Positions 28,266 through 37,289 of a stretch of 64,000 nucleotides of DNA are shown one piece after another. Position numbers and translations under genes: made by a program. The stretch spans positions 40,090-104,089 of the forward strand of contig JBEGIR010000071.1 in NCBI GenBank assembly GCA_040224245.1, given 5' to 3'. Numbering within the stretch: position 1 is the stretch's first letter; every line of letters begins with the position of its first letter. The stretch is from Puniceicoccaceae bacterium. GTDB taxonomy: Bacteria; Verrucomicrobiota; Verrucomicrobiia; Opitutales; JAFGAQ01. The notes beneath the pieces were generated by a model that saw only the letters and a program-made list of their open reading frames with translations, made no database searches and was not told the origin of the DNA.

Positions 28266-29606
28266 TCAAACCACATCCTGCAATTTTTGATGATTTACTA
28301 ACGGTTTTGAATGAATTCGATCACTTACTTCACCGATCAGGTAGATTGAACCCGTAACAACCAAAGCTTGTCCGGGCTTTGTCGGAATCGTGCACTGTTC
28401 GCAGCTAAACAGCGCATCAACAGTGGCATCCTGAATACTGCCCCGGTAATCTGACGGAACACACGCACGCAACTGCTCGAACCCGAGCGCGCGGGGCTGA
28501 GAAGGCTGCAGCAAATAGATTTCATCGGCGAACCGTGTCACCACATCCATCAGACTTCGGGCACGGTCTTCACCCAGTGAACCAACGACCATGACTGGCT
28601 TATGCCCTGTTTCCTCAATCAGACGCTGCAAATTCAGCTCGAGCATTCGCGCACCCTCCTCGTTATGAGTCGCATCGAGGATCATTTGCAACGCGGGTCG
28701 AAGACTCAGTGAAACAGTTTCCCATCGTCCTGGCCAATTCACTTGCTGCAAGCTCAAGGGTATCTGCGAAAGGTCGAGCGCGTATCGCCCCATCTCATTC
28801 TGCTGTAACACTTCACAGGCCAGTGTCGCCATCGCGGCATTGCGTCGCTGGTACTCACCGACTAGATTGCTTTGGGGGTAAGTGGCCAAATCGCGACCAA
28901 ATCGATCCCGTATCGAGTATACGGTCGCATTGCATTCACTCGCCCGCTCTCGAATCACCTCCTCCGCTACGGCAGGAAGGTCACCCAAAATGACAGGAAT
29001 GCCCGGTTTGAGAATGCCAGCTTTCTCCGCAGCAATGCGTTCCAGAGTATCGCCCAAAATCTGAGTATGATCGAGGCTGATAGATGTGATCACAGTCAAA
29101 TCGGGTTGCAGAATATTGGTGGCATCCAAACGTCCACCCAAGCCAGTCTCAATCACAGCAACATCCACCGGGGTTTCAGCAAAGCACAGGAATCCCATCG
29201 CTGTCATGAACTCAAAAAACGATGGCCACTGCTCCGATGGAGTCGCATCATCGAGCAAAACCTTCACCATTTCCTGAGTATAGCGAACAATGGCAGATTC
29301 AGGCAGTATCGTTCGATTCACCTGAATGCGCTCGCCTTGGCGAATCAGATGTGGCGACGTATAGAGTCCTGTTGTGCGTCCCTGATCACGAAAAATTCGC
29401 TCCAGCATCGCACAAGTTGATCCTTTTCCATTGGTTCCAGCCACATGGATCGTTGGGATCCTGTGCTGCGGGTCCCCCAACAGCTTTGAAAAATGCCGCA
29501 TGCGATCCAGTCCGTATTTGGCACCATGATATCTCAGGCTATATAAAAAATCACGCACGCCATCGTAGTCATGCAGTTGCTTTGCACTTTCAATGATATC
29601 ATTCAT
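28266..29606 (-). CDS. folC: Bifunctional dihydrofolate synthase / folylpolyglutamate synthase
   Basis: 446 residues from MNDIIESAKQL; a 44-codon longer frame has no family similarity. P-loop HVAGTNGKGSTCAM near residue 50, then VAVIETGLGGRLDATN and SISLDHTQILGDTLE, the FolC signature blocks, and a C-terminal Mur-ligase domain with DATHNEEGAR. Adds glutamate to dihydropteroate and folates. Lies 61 bases downstream of accD, matching the common accD-folC pairing. Confidence 0.95.
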   Translation of the reverse strand: MNDIIESAKQLHDYDGVRDFLYSLRYHGAKYGLDRMRHFSKLLGDPQHRIPTIHVAGTNGKGSTCAMLERIFRDQGRTTGLYTSPHLIRQGERIQVNRTILPESAIVRYTQEMVKVLLDDATPSEQWPSFFEFMTAMGFLCFAETPVDVAVIETGLGGRLDATNILQPDLTVITSISLDHTQILGDTLERIAAEKAGILKPGIPVILGDLPAVAEEVIRERASECNATVYSIRDRFGRDLATYPQSNLVGEYQRRNAAMATLACEVLQQNEMGRYALDLSQIPLSLQQVNWPGRWETVSLSLRPALQMILDATHNEEGARMLELNLQRLIEETGHKPVMVVGSLGEDRARSLMDVVTRFADEIYLLQPSQPRALGFEQLRACVPSDYRGSIQDATVDALFSCEQCTIPTKPGQALVVTGSIYLIGEVSDRIHSKPLVNHQKLQDVV

Positions 29607-29667
29607 GGGATGGTTGGCTCCCTTACCGAAGGCGACAAACTGTCGCGGTGACACATGCAAACACGCT

Positions 29668-30522
29668 TCAGGCCGAACGACGGCTGTAAACCTTAAGAAA
29701 AAATGCAATGCGTTTGCGCATCTCTGTTCGCGGCACAATCTGGTCGATCAATCCTGCCTTCAGTAGGAACTCTGCCGTTTGAAATCCTTCCGGAAGATCC
29801 TGCTGAATGGTTTCCTTGATAACGCGAGGCCCCGCAAATCCAATCAGCGCACCGGGTTCGGCGAGAATCAAATCCCCAAGGGTGGCAAAACTGGCGGTTA
29901 CCCCTCCCGTCGTCGGGTTGGTGAGAACGGAGATGTAAGGCAATCCAGCCTGCGAAAGCCGGGCGAGTGCTGCACTTGTTTTCGCCATTTGCATCAGACT
30001 GAGGATGCCTTCGTGCATGCGGGCGCCGCCCGAGGATGATACGACAATCACCGCGCAACCTTCATCAGCGGCGGCTTCAATGGTGCGCGTAATTTTTTCA
30101 CCTACGACCGAACCCAAACTGCCTCCGAGAAAGCGAAAATCCATCACAGCGATTCGCACATTCACCCCATCAAGGGTTCCCCTGCCACAAATCAGGGCGT
30201 CATATTCCTTCGTTTTGGCCTGATTCTCCGCCAGTTTTTTAATGTAAGCAGCGCCATTTGCCGAAAAGGAAAGCGGATCAGTGGGACGGATCTGTGTCTC
30301 CGATTCCACAAAAGTCCCCTCATCCAACAGCGCAGCAATGCGCGCCCGGGCATTGATCGGGAAATGATAGCCGCTTGAGGGAACGACCATGAGATTCTTC
30401 TCCAGGTCCTTGTGGTAGATAATCTCACCGGTTACCGGACACTTGGTCCACAGTCCCTTGGGAATGTCTTTCTTTTTCCGATAAGTAATCGTCGAATAAC
30501 TGGGCTTGCTGAAGAATGCCAT
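29668..30522 (-). CDS. accD: Acetyl-CoA carboxylase carboxyltransferase subunit beta, zinc ribbon degenerate
   Basis: 284 residues from [10 protein letters not shown]; longer starts add atypical sequence. The carboxyltransferase core is intact ([71 protein letters not shown]). The N-terminal Cys4 zinc ribbon usual in AccD is not: Cys28 ([10 protein letters not shown]) remains but the other three positions are Thr31, Val47 and Ser50 (VVPSSGYH). The enzyme with AccA carboxylates acetyl-CoA for fatty acid synthesis; the ribbon is thought to bind RNA/DNA or support activity. Followed by folC. Confidence 0.95.
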   Translation of the reverse strand: MAFFSKPSYSTITYRKKKDIPKGLWTKCPVTGEIIYHKDLEKNLMVVPSSGYHFPINARARIAALLDEGTFVESETQIRPTDPLSFSANGAAYIKKLAENQAKTKEYDALICGRGTLDGVNVRIAVMDFRFLGGSLGSVVGEKITRTIEAAADEGCAVIVVSSSGGARMHEGILSLMQMAKTSAALARLSQAGLPYISVLTNPTTGGVTASFATLGDLILAEPGALIGFAGPRVIKETIQQDLPEGFQTAEFLLKAGLIDQIVPRTEMRKRIAFFLKVYSRRSA

Positions 30523-30635
30523 AATGATGCAAAATGAGTGACGGAGTAAAACCCCTCTCCTTCTCAAAATCAACCCATAACCCGCAAATGTTCGGTCCGG
30601 GGAATAATTTAAAGCCAATCGGATCGACTGTGAAA

Positions 30636-30711
30636 TGGAGCCACCTGTCGGATTCGAACCGACGACCTATTCATTACGAATGAATTGCTCTACCAGCTGA
30701 GCTAAGGTGGC
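30636..30711 (-). tRNA. tRNA-Thr (anticodon CGU)
   Basis: Full cloverleaf on the minus strand: acceptor GCCACCT/AGGTGGC, D arm GCTC-AGCTGGTA-GAGC, anticodon stem ATTCA/TGAAT with loop TTCGTAA giving CGT, T arm GTCGG-TTCGAAT-CCGAC, and encoded CCA. It lies between accD and the divergent Rieske module. Confidence 0.97.
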
Positions 30712-30880
30712 CGAAAACTAAAAACGATAGAGAACTTCAGCTTCCGATCAAAGCAAAATTTTCCCAAAATCATGCAATTGAACACTTGTCTCTGCCATCA
30801 CGTGCATCGCATGCTTCCAATGGAAGCGTCCCTGTAAAAACCGAATTCACAAGAATGCAGTTTACAATAGTCTGACTGGC

Positions 30881-30982
30881 ATGTTTACTGACTTTTTTCG
30901 CAACTTGAACACCAACCCAAACCCGTCAACCAGCACTGCCGCGGCCCCAACCGACCTAATCAAGCACCAATGGAACTCCTGA
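30881..30982 (+). CDS. Possible 33-residue leader ORF of the Rieske module
   Basis: ATG-initiated, ending 13 bases inside the next gene (30970), with a polar, Asn/Thr/Pro-rich sequence (starts MFTDFFRNLNTNP). No clear ribosome-binding site and no family seen. The overlap is what makes it worth listing. Confidence 0.25.
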   Translation: MFTDFFRNLNTNPNPSTSTAAAPTDLIKHQWNS

Positions 30983-31245
30983 TCGAAGTATTGGTTTTTG
31001 CTGCGACCCTTTACGGAATCATTGGAGTCGTGTTTTCAATCCTTTTTCTCCTGTTTGGAATTGAGGAGTCTGACCCTTGTGCCAAAGGAACGAGTCTACT
31101 TTTCAAAGCATTCGTATTTCCAGGATTGGTCATCTTCTGGCCGCTGTTTGCGATCCGATGGATCATTGGAGTAAAAACACCTCCCCAGGAACGCAACGCG
31201 CATCGCATTGCCGCAAAAACTTACCATACCCACGCATCGGATTGA
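30970..31245 (+). CDS. Small two-span membrane protein of the Rieske module
   Basis: 91 residues with two hydrophobic segments (about 5-29 and 48-66) separated by a short loop EESDPCAKGTSL, then a basic tail. The block GTSLLFKAFVFPGLVIFWP looks conserved in design, and similar small proteins are remembered from electron-transfer loci, but no family name is certain. Six bases from the next gene and in line with the ferric-reductase/Rieske gene, so it may be a subunit or assembly factor. Confidence 0.6.
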   Translation: MELLIEVLVFAATLYGIIGVVFSILFLLFGIEESDPCAKGTSLLFKAFVFPGLVIFWPLFAIRWIIGVKTPPQERNAHRIAAKTYHTHASD

Positions 31246-31251
31246 GTTGCC

Positions 31252-31746
31252 ATGATTCGCCCGCTTCGACGACGACACCTGTTTTTTTCTGTGATCATGG
31301 CATTGGGATTGCCGGGCTTGGTGATCTACGGATACCTGAGAGGAGTGCAGTCAGTTCCGATGATGGTGCTTCCAAAATTCGAACATGCGGAACCCTCCAG
31401 CTATCCACTGGAAGTATGGCACAAGGCCCACTTGTGGAAAAATTTCAGCGATCTCAATACACGCCTGCTGACCAATACAACGCCTGAGCATCCGCTTGCG
31501 GTCGAATTGACCTTTGGCGGCACGCTCTCAAATCCCGACATCCTTCTTTACTGGTCTCCACGCTCCTACTCTGCCCGCTCCGGCATCGGTGAAAGCATGC
31601 ACCTGCTGGGCACCTTCACATCCAACGAACCCAGCATCTACCCACTGCCCGAAGTCGCCCGACACCGCGACGGTTTTCTGATCCTCTACAGCCTTGGTGA
31701 AGACAAAGTGGTTTCTGAAGCGCCCCTTGTGAACCCACTCAAATAA
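31252..31746 (+). CDS. Membrane-anchored hypothetical protein of the Rieske module
   Basis: 164 residues. Residues 10-30 (FFSVIMALGLPGLVIYGYL) form an N-terminal anchor; the remainder is a soluble domain with a Trp/Leu-rich strand pattern (VELTFGGTLSNPDILLYWSP). No Cys or metal motif. Family not recognised. Between the small membrane protein and the Rieske gene on the same strand. Confidence 0.65.
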   Translation: MIRPLRRRHLFFSVIMALGLPGLVIYGYLRGVQSVPMMVLPKFEHAEPSSYPLEVWHKAHLWKNFSDLNTRLLTNTTPEHPLAVELTFGGTLSNPDILLYWSPRSYSARSGIGESMHLLGTFTSNEPSIYPLPEVARHRDGFLILYSLGEDKVVSEAPLVNPLK

Positions 31747-31804
31747 CAACGCATGCCTGATCGTTCAAACTCGTCATCGCGCCGTGATAGCGGCCCACGT
31801 TCTC

Positions 31805-32860
31805 ATGAGTGAAACCTACAAACCCGTCAAATGGAACCACTTTAAACGTGGACTGGATAACTACCTCTGGGTTGGCATCTCCACCTATCTGGTCCTCTTC
31901 ACCCTGGCTTCGTTTGTATTTACTCCGACGATTTCACTCGAAATTCTGTTGATCCGCGCATTTGGAACGGCTGCCTACCTGCTGCTGCACATTGTTCTGG
32001 CAATCGGCCCCTTGTGCCGCCTGAACACTCGCTTCCTTCCCTTGCTCTATAACCGGCGCCACCTCGGGGTATCCTGTTTTCTGCTCGCTTTGATCCATGG
32101 GGTGATTGTCATTTTCACCTATCACATCGGTTCTGAGATGCATCCCATCGTGAGCGTCTTTGTGAGTGATTCGGGCACGACCATTGCCACCGCACCCTTT
32201 CAGACCTTTGGGGCAATTGCACTTTGCATCCTCGGACTCATGGCAGCCACCAGCCATGACTTCTGGCTTCGACACCTCTCTCCTCCGGTTTGGAAGACGT
32301 TGCACATGCTCGTCTATATCGCCTACGGCCTGATCATCGCGCACGTTGTTTTTGGGATTCTGCAAACCGAAAAACACCTCGTGTTCACACTGATCGTCTT
32401 TGCCGGTGTCAGCATCGTGTGCCTGTTACACTTGATTGCGGGAATCAAAGAACTGATCGAAGGCTTTCATGCACGCATGAACTCGGAAGATGATTTTGTG
32501 GAAACCATTTCCGTGGACGAGATTCCCGAAAATTGTGCCCGTACAGTGCAGTTGCACGGCGAGCGGGTCGCCATCTTCCGCTACAATGGCAAAATCTCGG
32601 CGATCTCCAATGTTTGCCAACACCAAAACGGGCCGCTAGGCGAAGGACGCATCATCAACGGCTGCGTAACCTGCCCATGGCATGGTCAACGCTACCGACC
32701 ACAAGATGGTGCTGCCCCGGACCCGGGAACGGAGAAAGTCCCTACCTTTGAGGTCAAAATCATTGGTCGCCGCATCTGGATCAACCACAAACCGAATCTC
32801 CCCGGCACCTACGTCGAACCCGCGATCATTCCAGATCATGAAACATCGAACCCAGCCTGA
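31805..32860 (+). CDS. Ferric-reductase-like transmembrane protein fused to a Rieske [2Fe-2S] domain
   Basis: 351 residues from ATG; GTG 21 bases upstream is also in frame. Residues 20-215 contain six hydrophobic segments with histidines at the middle of helices (His62, His98, His167, His180), the pattern of the ferric reductase/YedZ (MsrQ) heme domain. Residues 233-325 are a soluble Rieske domain with the ligands Cys271-x-His273 and Cys290-x-x-His293 (SNVCQHQNGPLG, CPWHGQRY). Rieske domains fused to a heme-binding membrane domain are unusual: electrons could pass between the iron-sulfur cluster and membrane heme. No NADH/FAD domain is fused, so another partner must supply or take the electrons. 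Overlaps the next gene by 23 bases. Confidence 0.85.
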   Translation: MSETYKPVKWNHFKRGLDNYLWVGISTYLVLFTLASFVFTPTISLEILLIRAFGTAAYLLLHIVLAIGPLCRLNTRFLPLLYNRRHLGVSCFLLALIHGVIVIFTYHIGSEMHPIVSVFVSDSGTTIATAPFQTFGAIALCILGLMAATSHDFWLRHLSPPVWKTLHMLVYIAYGLIIAHVVFGILQTEKHLVFTLIVFAGVSIVCLLHLIAGIKELIEGFHARMNSEDDFVETISVDEIPENCARTVQLHGERVAIFRYNGKISAISNVCQHQNGPLGEGRIINGCVTCPWHGQRYRPQDGAAPDPGTEKVPTFEVKIIGRRIWINHKPNLPGTYVEPAIIPDHETSNPA

Positions 32861-33629
32861 ATCAGAGTTTTTCATCGGCTCTGAACGTGTGGTGCCACCG
32901 CTCCAGCGCCGATTTCTCTACCATCGCCTCTTTGGCATCTTCGGCTTTGCCTTCGCGCTGGCTCTGCTGATCCCCGCACTTCAAAACCGTTACGAACCTT
33001 CCTTCCACCGCATTTTGAGCAACCATGAACTGGAGGGAGTTCTGTTCGACGATCCGGTTCCCTTCCTGATGGTTGACCGGCCCGGTAGCATCGGTGAATC
33101 CCAACAGGATGTTTCCACCTACTTGCTTGTTCATCCGGGGAAAAGTGGGTTCCCGCCCGAAACAGCTGCCTCACTGGATGGCAAAACCGTTCGCCTGCGG
33201 GGTTCACTGATGTTCAACCGATCCCAAACCGTGATCGAAGTGGATGCCAAAAACCTGCAACAAACTTCCTACGAAGACGAAAACCCTCCCCTTTCACTGA
33301 CAAAAAAAGCCTTGGGACGTTATAAGCTGACCGGTGTGATTGTAGACAGTAAATGCTACTATGGCGCCTTGAATCCGGGATTTGGGAAAACCCACCGTGC
33401 ATGCTCAGTTCGTTCCATCGCGAATGGCATTCCTCCGCTTCTGCTGGTTCACGGTGCCAACGGTGAAACCCTTGAGCTGCTAATCACCGGAAACGATGGT
33501 GAACCCATCAACGCAGACATACTCGAATTTGTGGAGGTGCCCGTTCGCATCACCGGAGATGTCTTTCGATGGGGAAACAAATACGTGCTGCGCACCGATG
33601 TTTCGCTCTTCGAAACCCTTCAACCCTGA
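32838..33629 (+). CDS. Anchored protein with Cys/His motif, Rieske-module partner
   Basis: 263 residues from ATG inside the end of the Rieske gene. Residues 28-47 (FGIFGFAFALALLIPALQ) anchor it. The soluble part contains a striking block, DSKCYYGALNPGFGKTHRACSVR (171-193) followed by NGIPPLLLV, with Cys173 and Cys189 flanking His187: this resembles a motif in periplasmic proteins beside Rieske/heme membrane proteins in other bacteria, but I cannot name the family. Translational overlap makes a shared complex or assembly role likely. Confidence 0.7.
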   Translation: MKHRTQPESEFFIGSERVVPPLQRRFLYHRLFGIFGFAFALALLIPALQNRYEPSFHRILSNHELEGVLFDDPVPFLMVDRPGSIGESQQDVSTYLLVHPGKSGFPPETAASLDGKTVRLRGSLMFNRSQTVIEVDAKNLQQTSYEDENPPLSLTKKALGRYKLTGVIVDSKCYYGALNPGFGKTHRACSVRSIANGIPPLLLVHGANGETLELLITGNDGEPINADILEFVEVPVRITGDVFRWGNKYVLRTDVSLFETLQP

Positions 33630-33743
33630 TGACAAGATCTCATCGCTGAGCTGAAAGCATTCTGGAAAGCAAGGCAGGGACGGGTTGTCCTTCGTCGCGA
33701 ACTCACCCGAATCCACTGCCCTTGTTGTTCCTCAATACTTTTC

Positions 33744-35705
33744 TCAGTCCACACGGGTCATCGCATCGTCGACAATGGCAGTTTTGATGCGCTCAATCTC
33801 AACCGCAGTCTGCTGCTTGATCGAGGCGAGTTCTTCTGCATCGGCAACAGCTGCAGAAGCAAACACATAAAACTTAATCTTCGGCTCGGTTCCACTGCCC
33901 CGAACCGCGTACTGATATCCATTGGCAAGCTTGATCAGATAAAAATCCTGCGCGGGTATGCGCTTGCCATCGGCATCATGCAGTACGTCCCGTCCAAAAT
34001 CCGTAAGGGATTCAACGGCAATACCCCCAATTTCAGTCGGCGCATTCTCCCGGTAGGAACGAAGGATATTTCGGATCTGCCTGGAACCTGACGCTCCCTC
34101 CAGATAGACATTTCCCAGCGTTTCCATGTGAAATCCGTAGCGAATGTAGAGTTCGTCGAGGTATTCCAAAATGGATTTCCCTCTGGACTTCAGCCATGCC
34201 GCGAGTTCTACCACCGCAAGGGTTGCCGCATTTCCATCCTTGTCGCGAACACTGTCGTCGCACAAGTATCCAAAACTTTCCTCGCCTCCAAATACATACC
34301 ACGTGCTATGCTTCATGAGCAAAGCACGTTTGCTCGCCAGAGGCATACCGTCGTAGTCCAAGGCGATCCCCTCGGCAAGCATGGCGTCCTTGAGCTGCTG
34401 TTCCCAGTCCAGAAGCTTCTCTCCGATCCATTTGAAACCGGTAAGTGTATTGATCACCTTCAGTCCGTTTTCCCTGCCGATCTTCTCCTGCAGTGGAGTC
34501 GTCACAAACGTCTTGATCAGTGCTGCATTGGCCGATCCTTCTGGAGGCAGCACCCCCAGCTCTTTGAATCGCTCAATTCGGTAGGCAGCAAGCAACGAAC
34601 CCGTCTGATTGCCCGAAAGGATCACATAATCACCCGAAGCATCCCTGACTGCCGCCGCAACGCGATCCGCATCCGGATCGGTACCGATCAACAAATCCGC
34701 GCCAACTTCCTTTGCCTTTTCCACCGCCATGCTGAGTGCTTCCGCATTTTCCGGATTTGGCGATTTCACCGTTGAAAAATTTGGATCAGCCTTCATTTGC
34801 ACATCGACCACATCCACATCCAGGCCTGCGGCCTTCAGCATGGGAACCGACGCGATGGCACCCGTCCCGTGGATCGGAGTAAATACCACCTTTGGCTGTG
34901 CCTTTGCGATGATGTCAGGGTCAATCAGGGATTGACGGGTACTCTGCAGATACACCTTGTCCAACGCAGATCCAAGCGTCACCACGCGCTCTGTTTCCAC
35001 CTCAAGGTATGCAGGCAAATCCTGCAACGCAACCTGCTGAACAGCCTCTACGATGCCTTCCGCATGCGGAGAAACAACCTGTCCGCCGTCCTCAAAATAC
35101 ACTTTGAATCCATTATCATGATAGGGATTGTGACTTGCCGTGATCATGGCACCACAATGTGCCCCCAGGTAGCGTACTGAAAAGCTCAGTTGAGGAGTGG
35201 AACGCGGACCGTCATAGATGTAGGCATTGCCTCCCATCTTGCACCAGGTCGATGCGCAGAGTTTTGAAAAATACGCGGAGTAGTGCCTCACGTCGTGTGC
35301 AATCACCAGAGTCGGAATCTCATGACCGCGCTCACTGGCATCCAGAAAACCACGCGTATAGCGAAACAGACCAATACAGGCGCGAATCAAATTAAAATCA
35401 TTCAACAGATTGGATCCCACAGCTGCATGTGCTGGTGCCTCCGGTTCGGACTTTCCACCCCACTCAGCCCGTGTCACTTCATAGCTGATGGTGCGCCCAC
35501 GAATGCCTCCGGTTCCAAAGGTCATGTACTGGTAGAAGCGATTGTTCAATTCATCCCAACGCTCAGAACCGATCAGTTCCTCAAGCGACTGCATGGACCA
35601 GTCGGGCAGGAAATCTGCCTCGATCCATTCCAGCAGATGATCACGTGTCGAATCGAGCAACGCCCCTTTTGCATGCGCCGCCTTAATTGCTTCTGTCAGG
35701 TTCAT
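33744..35705 (-). CDS. Phosphoglucomutase/phosphomannomutase
   Basis: 653 residues, longer than the 550-580 typical of PgcA-type mutases because of a long N-terminal and C-terminal part. Active-site Ser loop MITASHNPYHDNGFKVYFEDGG, metal-binding loop IGTDPDADRVA, sugar-binding GEESFGYL and phosphate-binding RGSGTEPKIKF are all present. Interconverts hexose 1- and 6-phosphates for sugar-nucleotide or glycogen metabolism. Minus strand, 70 bases after purD. Confidence 0.93.
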   Translation of the reverse strand: MNLTEAIKAAHAKGALLDSTRDHLLEWIEADFLPDWSMQSLEELIGSERWDELNNRFYQYMTFGTGGIRGRTISYEVTRAEWGGKSEPEAPAHAAVGSNLLNDFNLIRACIGLFRYTRGFLDASERGHEIPTLVIAHDVRHYSAYFSKLCASTWCKMGGNAYIYDGPRSTPQLSFSVRYLGAHCGAMITASHNPYHDNGFKVYFEDGGQVVSPHAEGIVEAVQQVALQDLPAYLEVETERVVTLGSALDKVYLQSTRQSLIDPDIIAKAQPKVVFTPIHGTGAIASVPMLKAAGLDVDVVDVQMKADPNFSTVKSPNPENAEALSMAVEKAKEVGADLLIGTDPDADRVAAAVRDASGDYVILSGNQTGSLLAAYRIERFKELGVLPPEGSANAALIKTFVTTPLQEKIGRENGLKVINTLTGFKWIGEKLLDWEQQLKDAMLAEGIALDYDGMPLASKRALLMKHSTWYVFGGEESFGYLCDDSVRDKDGNAATLAVVELAAWLKSRGKSILEYLDELYIRYGFHMETLGNVYLEGASGSRQIRNILRSYRENAPTEIGGIAVESLTDFGRDVLHDADGKRIPAQDFYLIKLANGYQYAVRGSGTEPKIKFYVFASAAVADAEELASIKQQTAVEIERIKTAIVDDAMTRVD

Positions 35706-35775
35706 GTTGAATAATGATTAAAGGTTGATATCAGGTTTGACTGCTTTCGTTCACGAAGCCCAAGATCGAGTGCCA

Positions 35776-37104
35776 TCAACGTTTGCCGCGCAGGTTCTGC
35801 ATGGTATGCACACGCTGTTCGAGCAGGGCTTGGGTTCCAATGTCACGACGATGAAACAGGGGTCCCTTCAATCGGGAAACCTGTGCCTCGGCCAAAGCTT
35901 CCGCCTCGGCGATGCTTTCTCCCAGGGCCACCACCGCTGCCGTGCGGGACCCTGCACCCAACAATTTCCCATCGACGCAATCCACCGAACCCAAATACAA
36001 ATCCACCCCACTGACGTCATCCGCATCCCATTCAAAGCCTTTGAGCGGTTGTTCCGGATAGCCTTCAGGCACCGCATACTTACAGACACTGGCCTTGGTC
36101 TGACAACCCGACTCCAGCTGATCCAGACGATCCTCAATCGTTGCTTCCAGCATCTCCACGAAATCACCCTCAAGCAGACTCATCAGATTCAGGCATTCCG
36201 GGTCCCCAAAGCGCGCATTGTATTCCACGATCATGGTGCCTTCAGCCGTCGCCATAAACCCGCCATACAGCACACCCTTGTAAGGTTGACCCACCTGCTT
36301 CCAAAGGGCTGCGGCAATCCGTTCATTCATCGAACGCGCCTGTTCGATATCGCTGTCGTCTAGAAAGGGAAGACTGTGATCGCTGTCAGAATACGACCCC
36401 ATGCCGCCCGTGTTGGGACCGCTGTCCCCCTCAAATGCCCGCTTGTGATCCTGGACCGCCGGAAAATGCAGTAGCGTTTTGCCGCCACAAAGGCTGATCA
36501 ACGAGAACTCGACACCGATCATCTTCTCTTCAATCACCACTTCACCTCCGTCTGCAATGAGTGACTCCACATACTCCATCGCTTCGGCGTGACTGTGCAG
36601 GTGATCTCCGGCTACCTTCACACCCTTCCCTCCCATCAGCCCATTGGCTTTGATCACATAGCGATCACCCAATCTGCGGAGAAAATCCTCAACGCCCTCC
36701 ATCGACCTGAACGTCGCATAGGCGGGACATCCTCCGATCTTGTGATCGCGCAACAGGTCACGCGTGAAGGATTTGCTCGTCTCCAAACGAGCAAGGGCCT
36801 GAGTCGGTCCAACAACCGGAATGCCCTCTTTCCAAAGTGCGTCCGCAACTCCCGTTTCAAGCGGTGCTTCCGGTCCAATGATCGCGAGTGTTGCCCCCCG
36901 TTTTTTTGCCCACCCCGCGACAGCTTGCCCGTCGGTGATGGTTCCCACTATCATCTCACTGGCAAGTGCAGCGATGCCCGGATTTGAATTCGAGGCAAAT
37001 ACCAGCAATTCCACTGGTTGCGGAGAGCGATGAATCGCCTTGGCCAGAGCGTGTTCCCTGGCACCCGATCCTACAAGAAGCAAGCGTTTATTCGTATGGG
37101 TCAT
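35776..37104 (-). CDS. purD: Phosphoribosylamine-glycine ligase
   Basis: 442 residues, usual PurD length. N-terminal LLLVGSGAREHALAKAI, the ATP-grasp core (KANGLMGGKGVKVAG, SDSDHSLPF region), GGFMATAEGTMIVEYNARFGDPEC and the C-terminal domain are intact. Makes GAR from PRA, glycine and ATP. In the purine run but separated from purF by an unrelated membrane-protein gene. Confidence 0.97.
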   Translation of the reverse strand: MTHTNKRLLLVGSGAREHALAKAIHRSPQPVELLVFASNSNPGIAALASEMIVGTITDGQAVAGWAKKRGATLAIIGPEAPLETGVADALWKEGIPVVGPTQALARLETSKSFTRDLLRDHKIGGCPAYATFRSMEGVEDFLRRLGDRYVIKANGLMGGKGVKVAGDHLHSHAEAMEYVESLIADGGEVVIEEKMIGVEFSLISLCGGKTLLHFPAVQDHKRAFEGDSGPNTGGMGSYSDSDHSLPFLDDSDIEQARSMNERIAAALWKQVGQPYKGVLYGGFMATAEGTMIVEYNARFGDPECLNLMSLLEGDFVEMLEATIEDRLDQLESGCQTKASVCKYAVPEGYPEQPLKGFEWDADDVSGVDLYLGSVDCVDGKLLGAGSRTAAVVALGESIAEAEALAEAQVSRLKGPLFHRRDIGTQALLEQRVHTMQNLRGKR

Positions 37105-37289
37105 GGTGTCGGTCTGATTCGGACAATACCAAGCGCATTATTCAACGGGTGCTCACTTCAAGGCAAAGGCATTTTCTCAAAAAATACAGAATGAAACCGC
37201 GCAGCACACAGCTCGCAGCGCACACATCACGTCAAGGTTACCGATGTTCCCAGTTGAACAGAGTGGAGCGTAAAATCCTCTGCGTAAAG

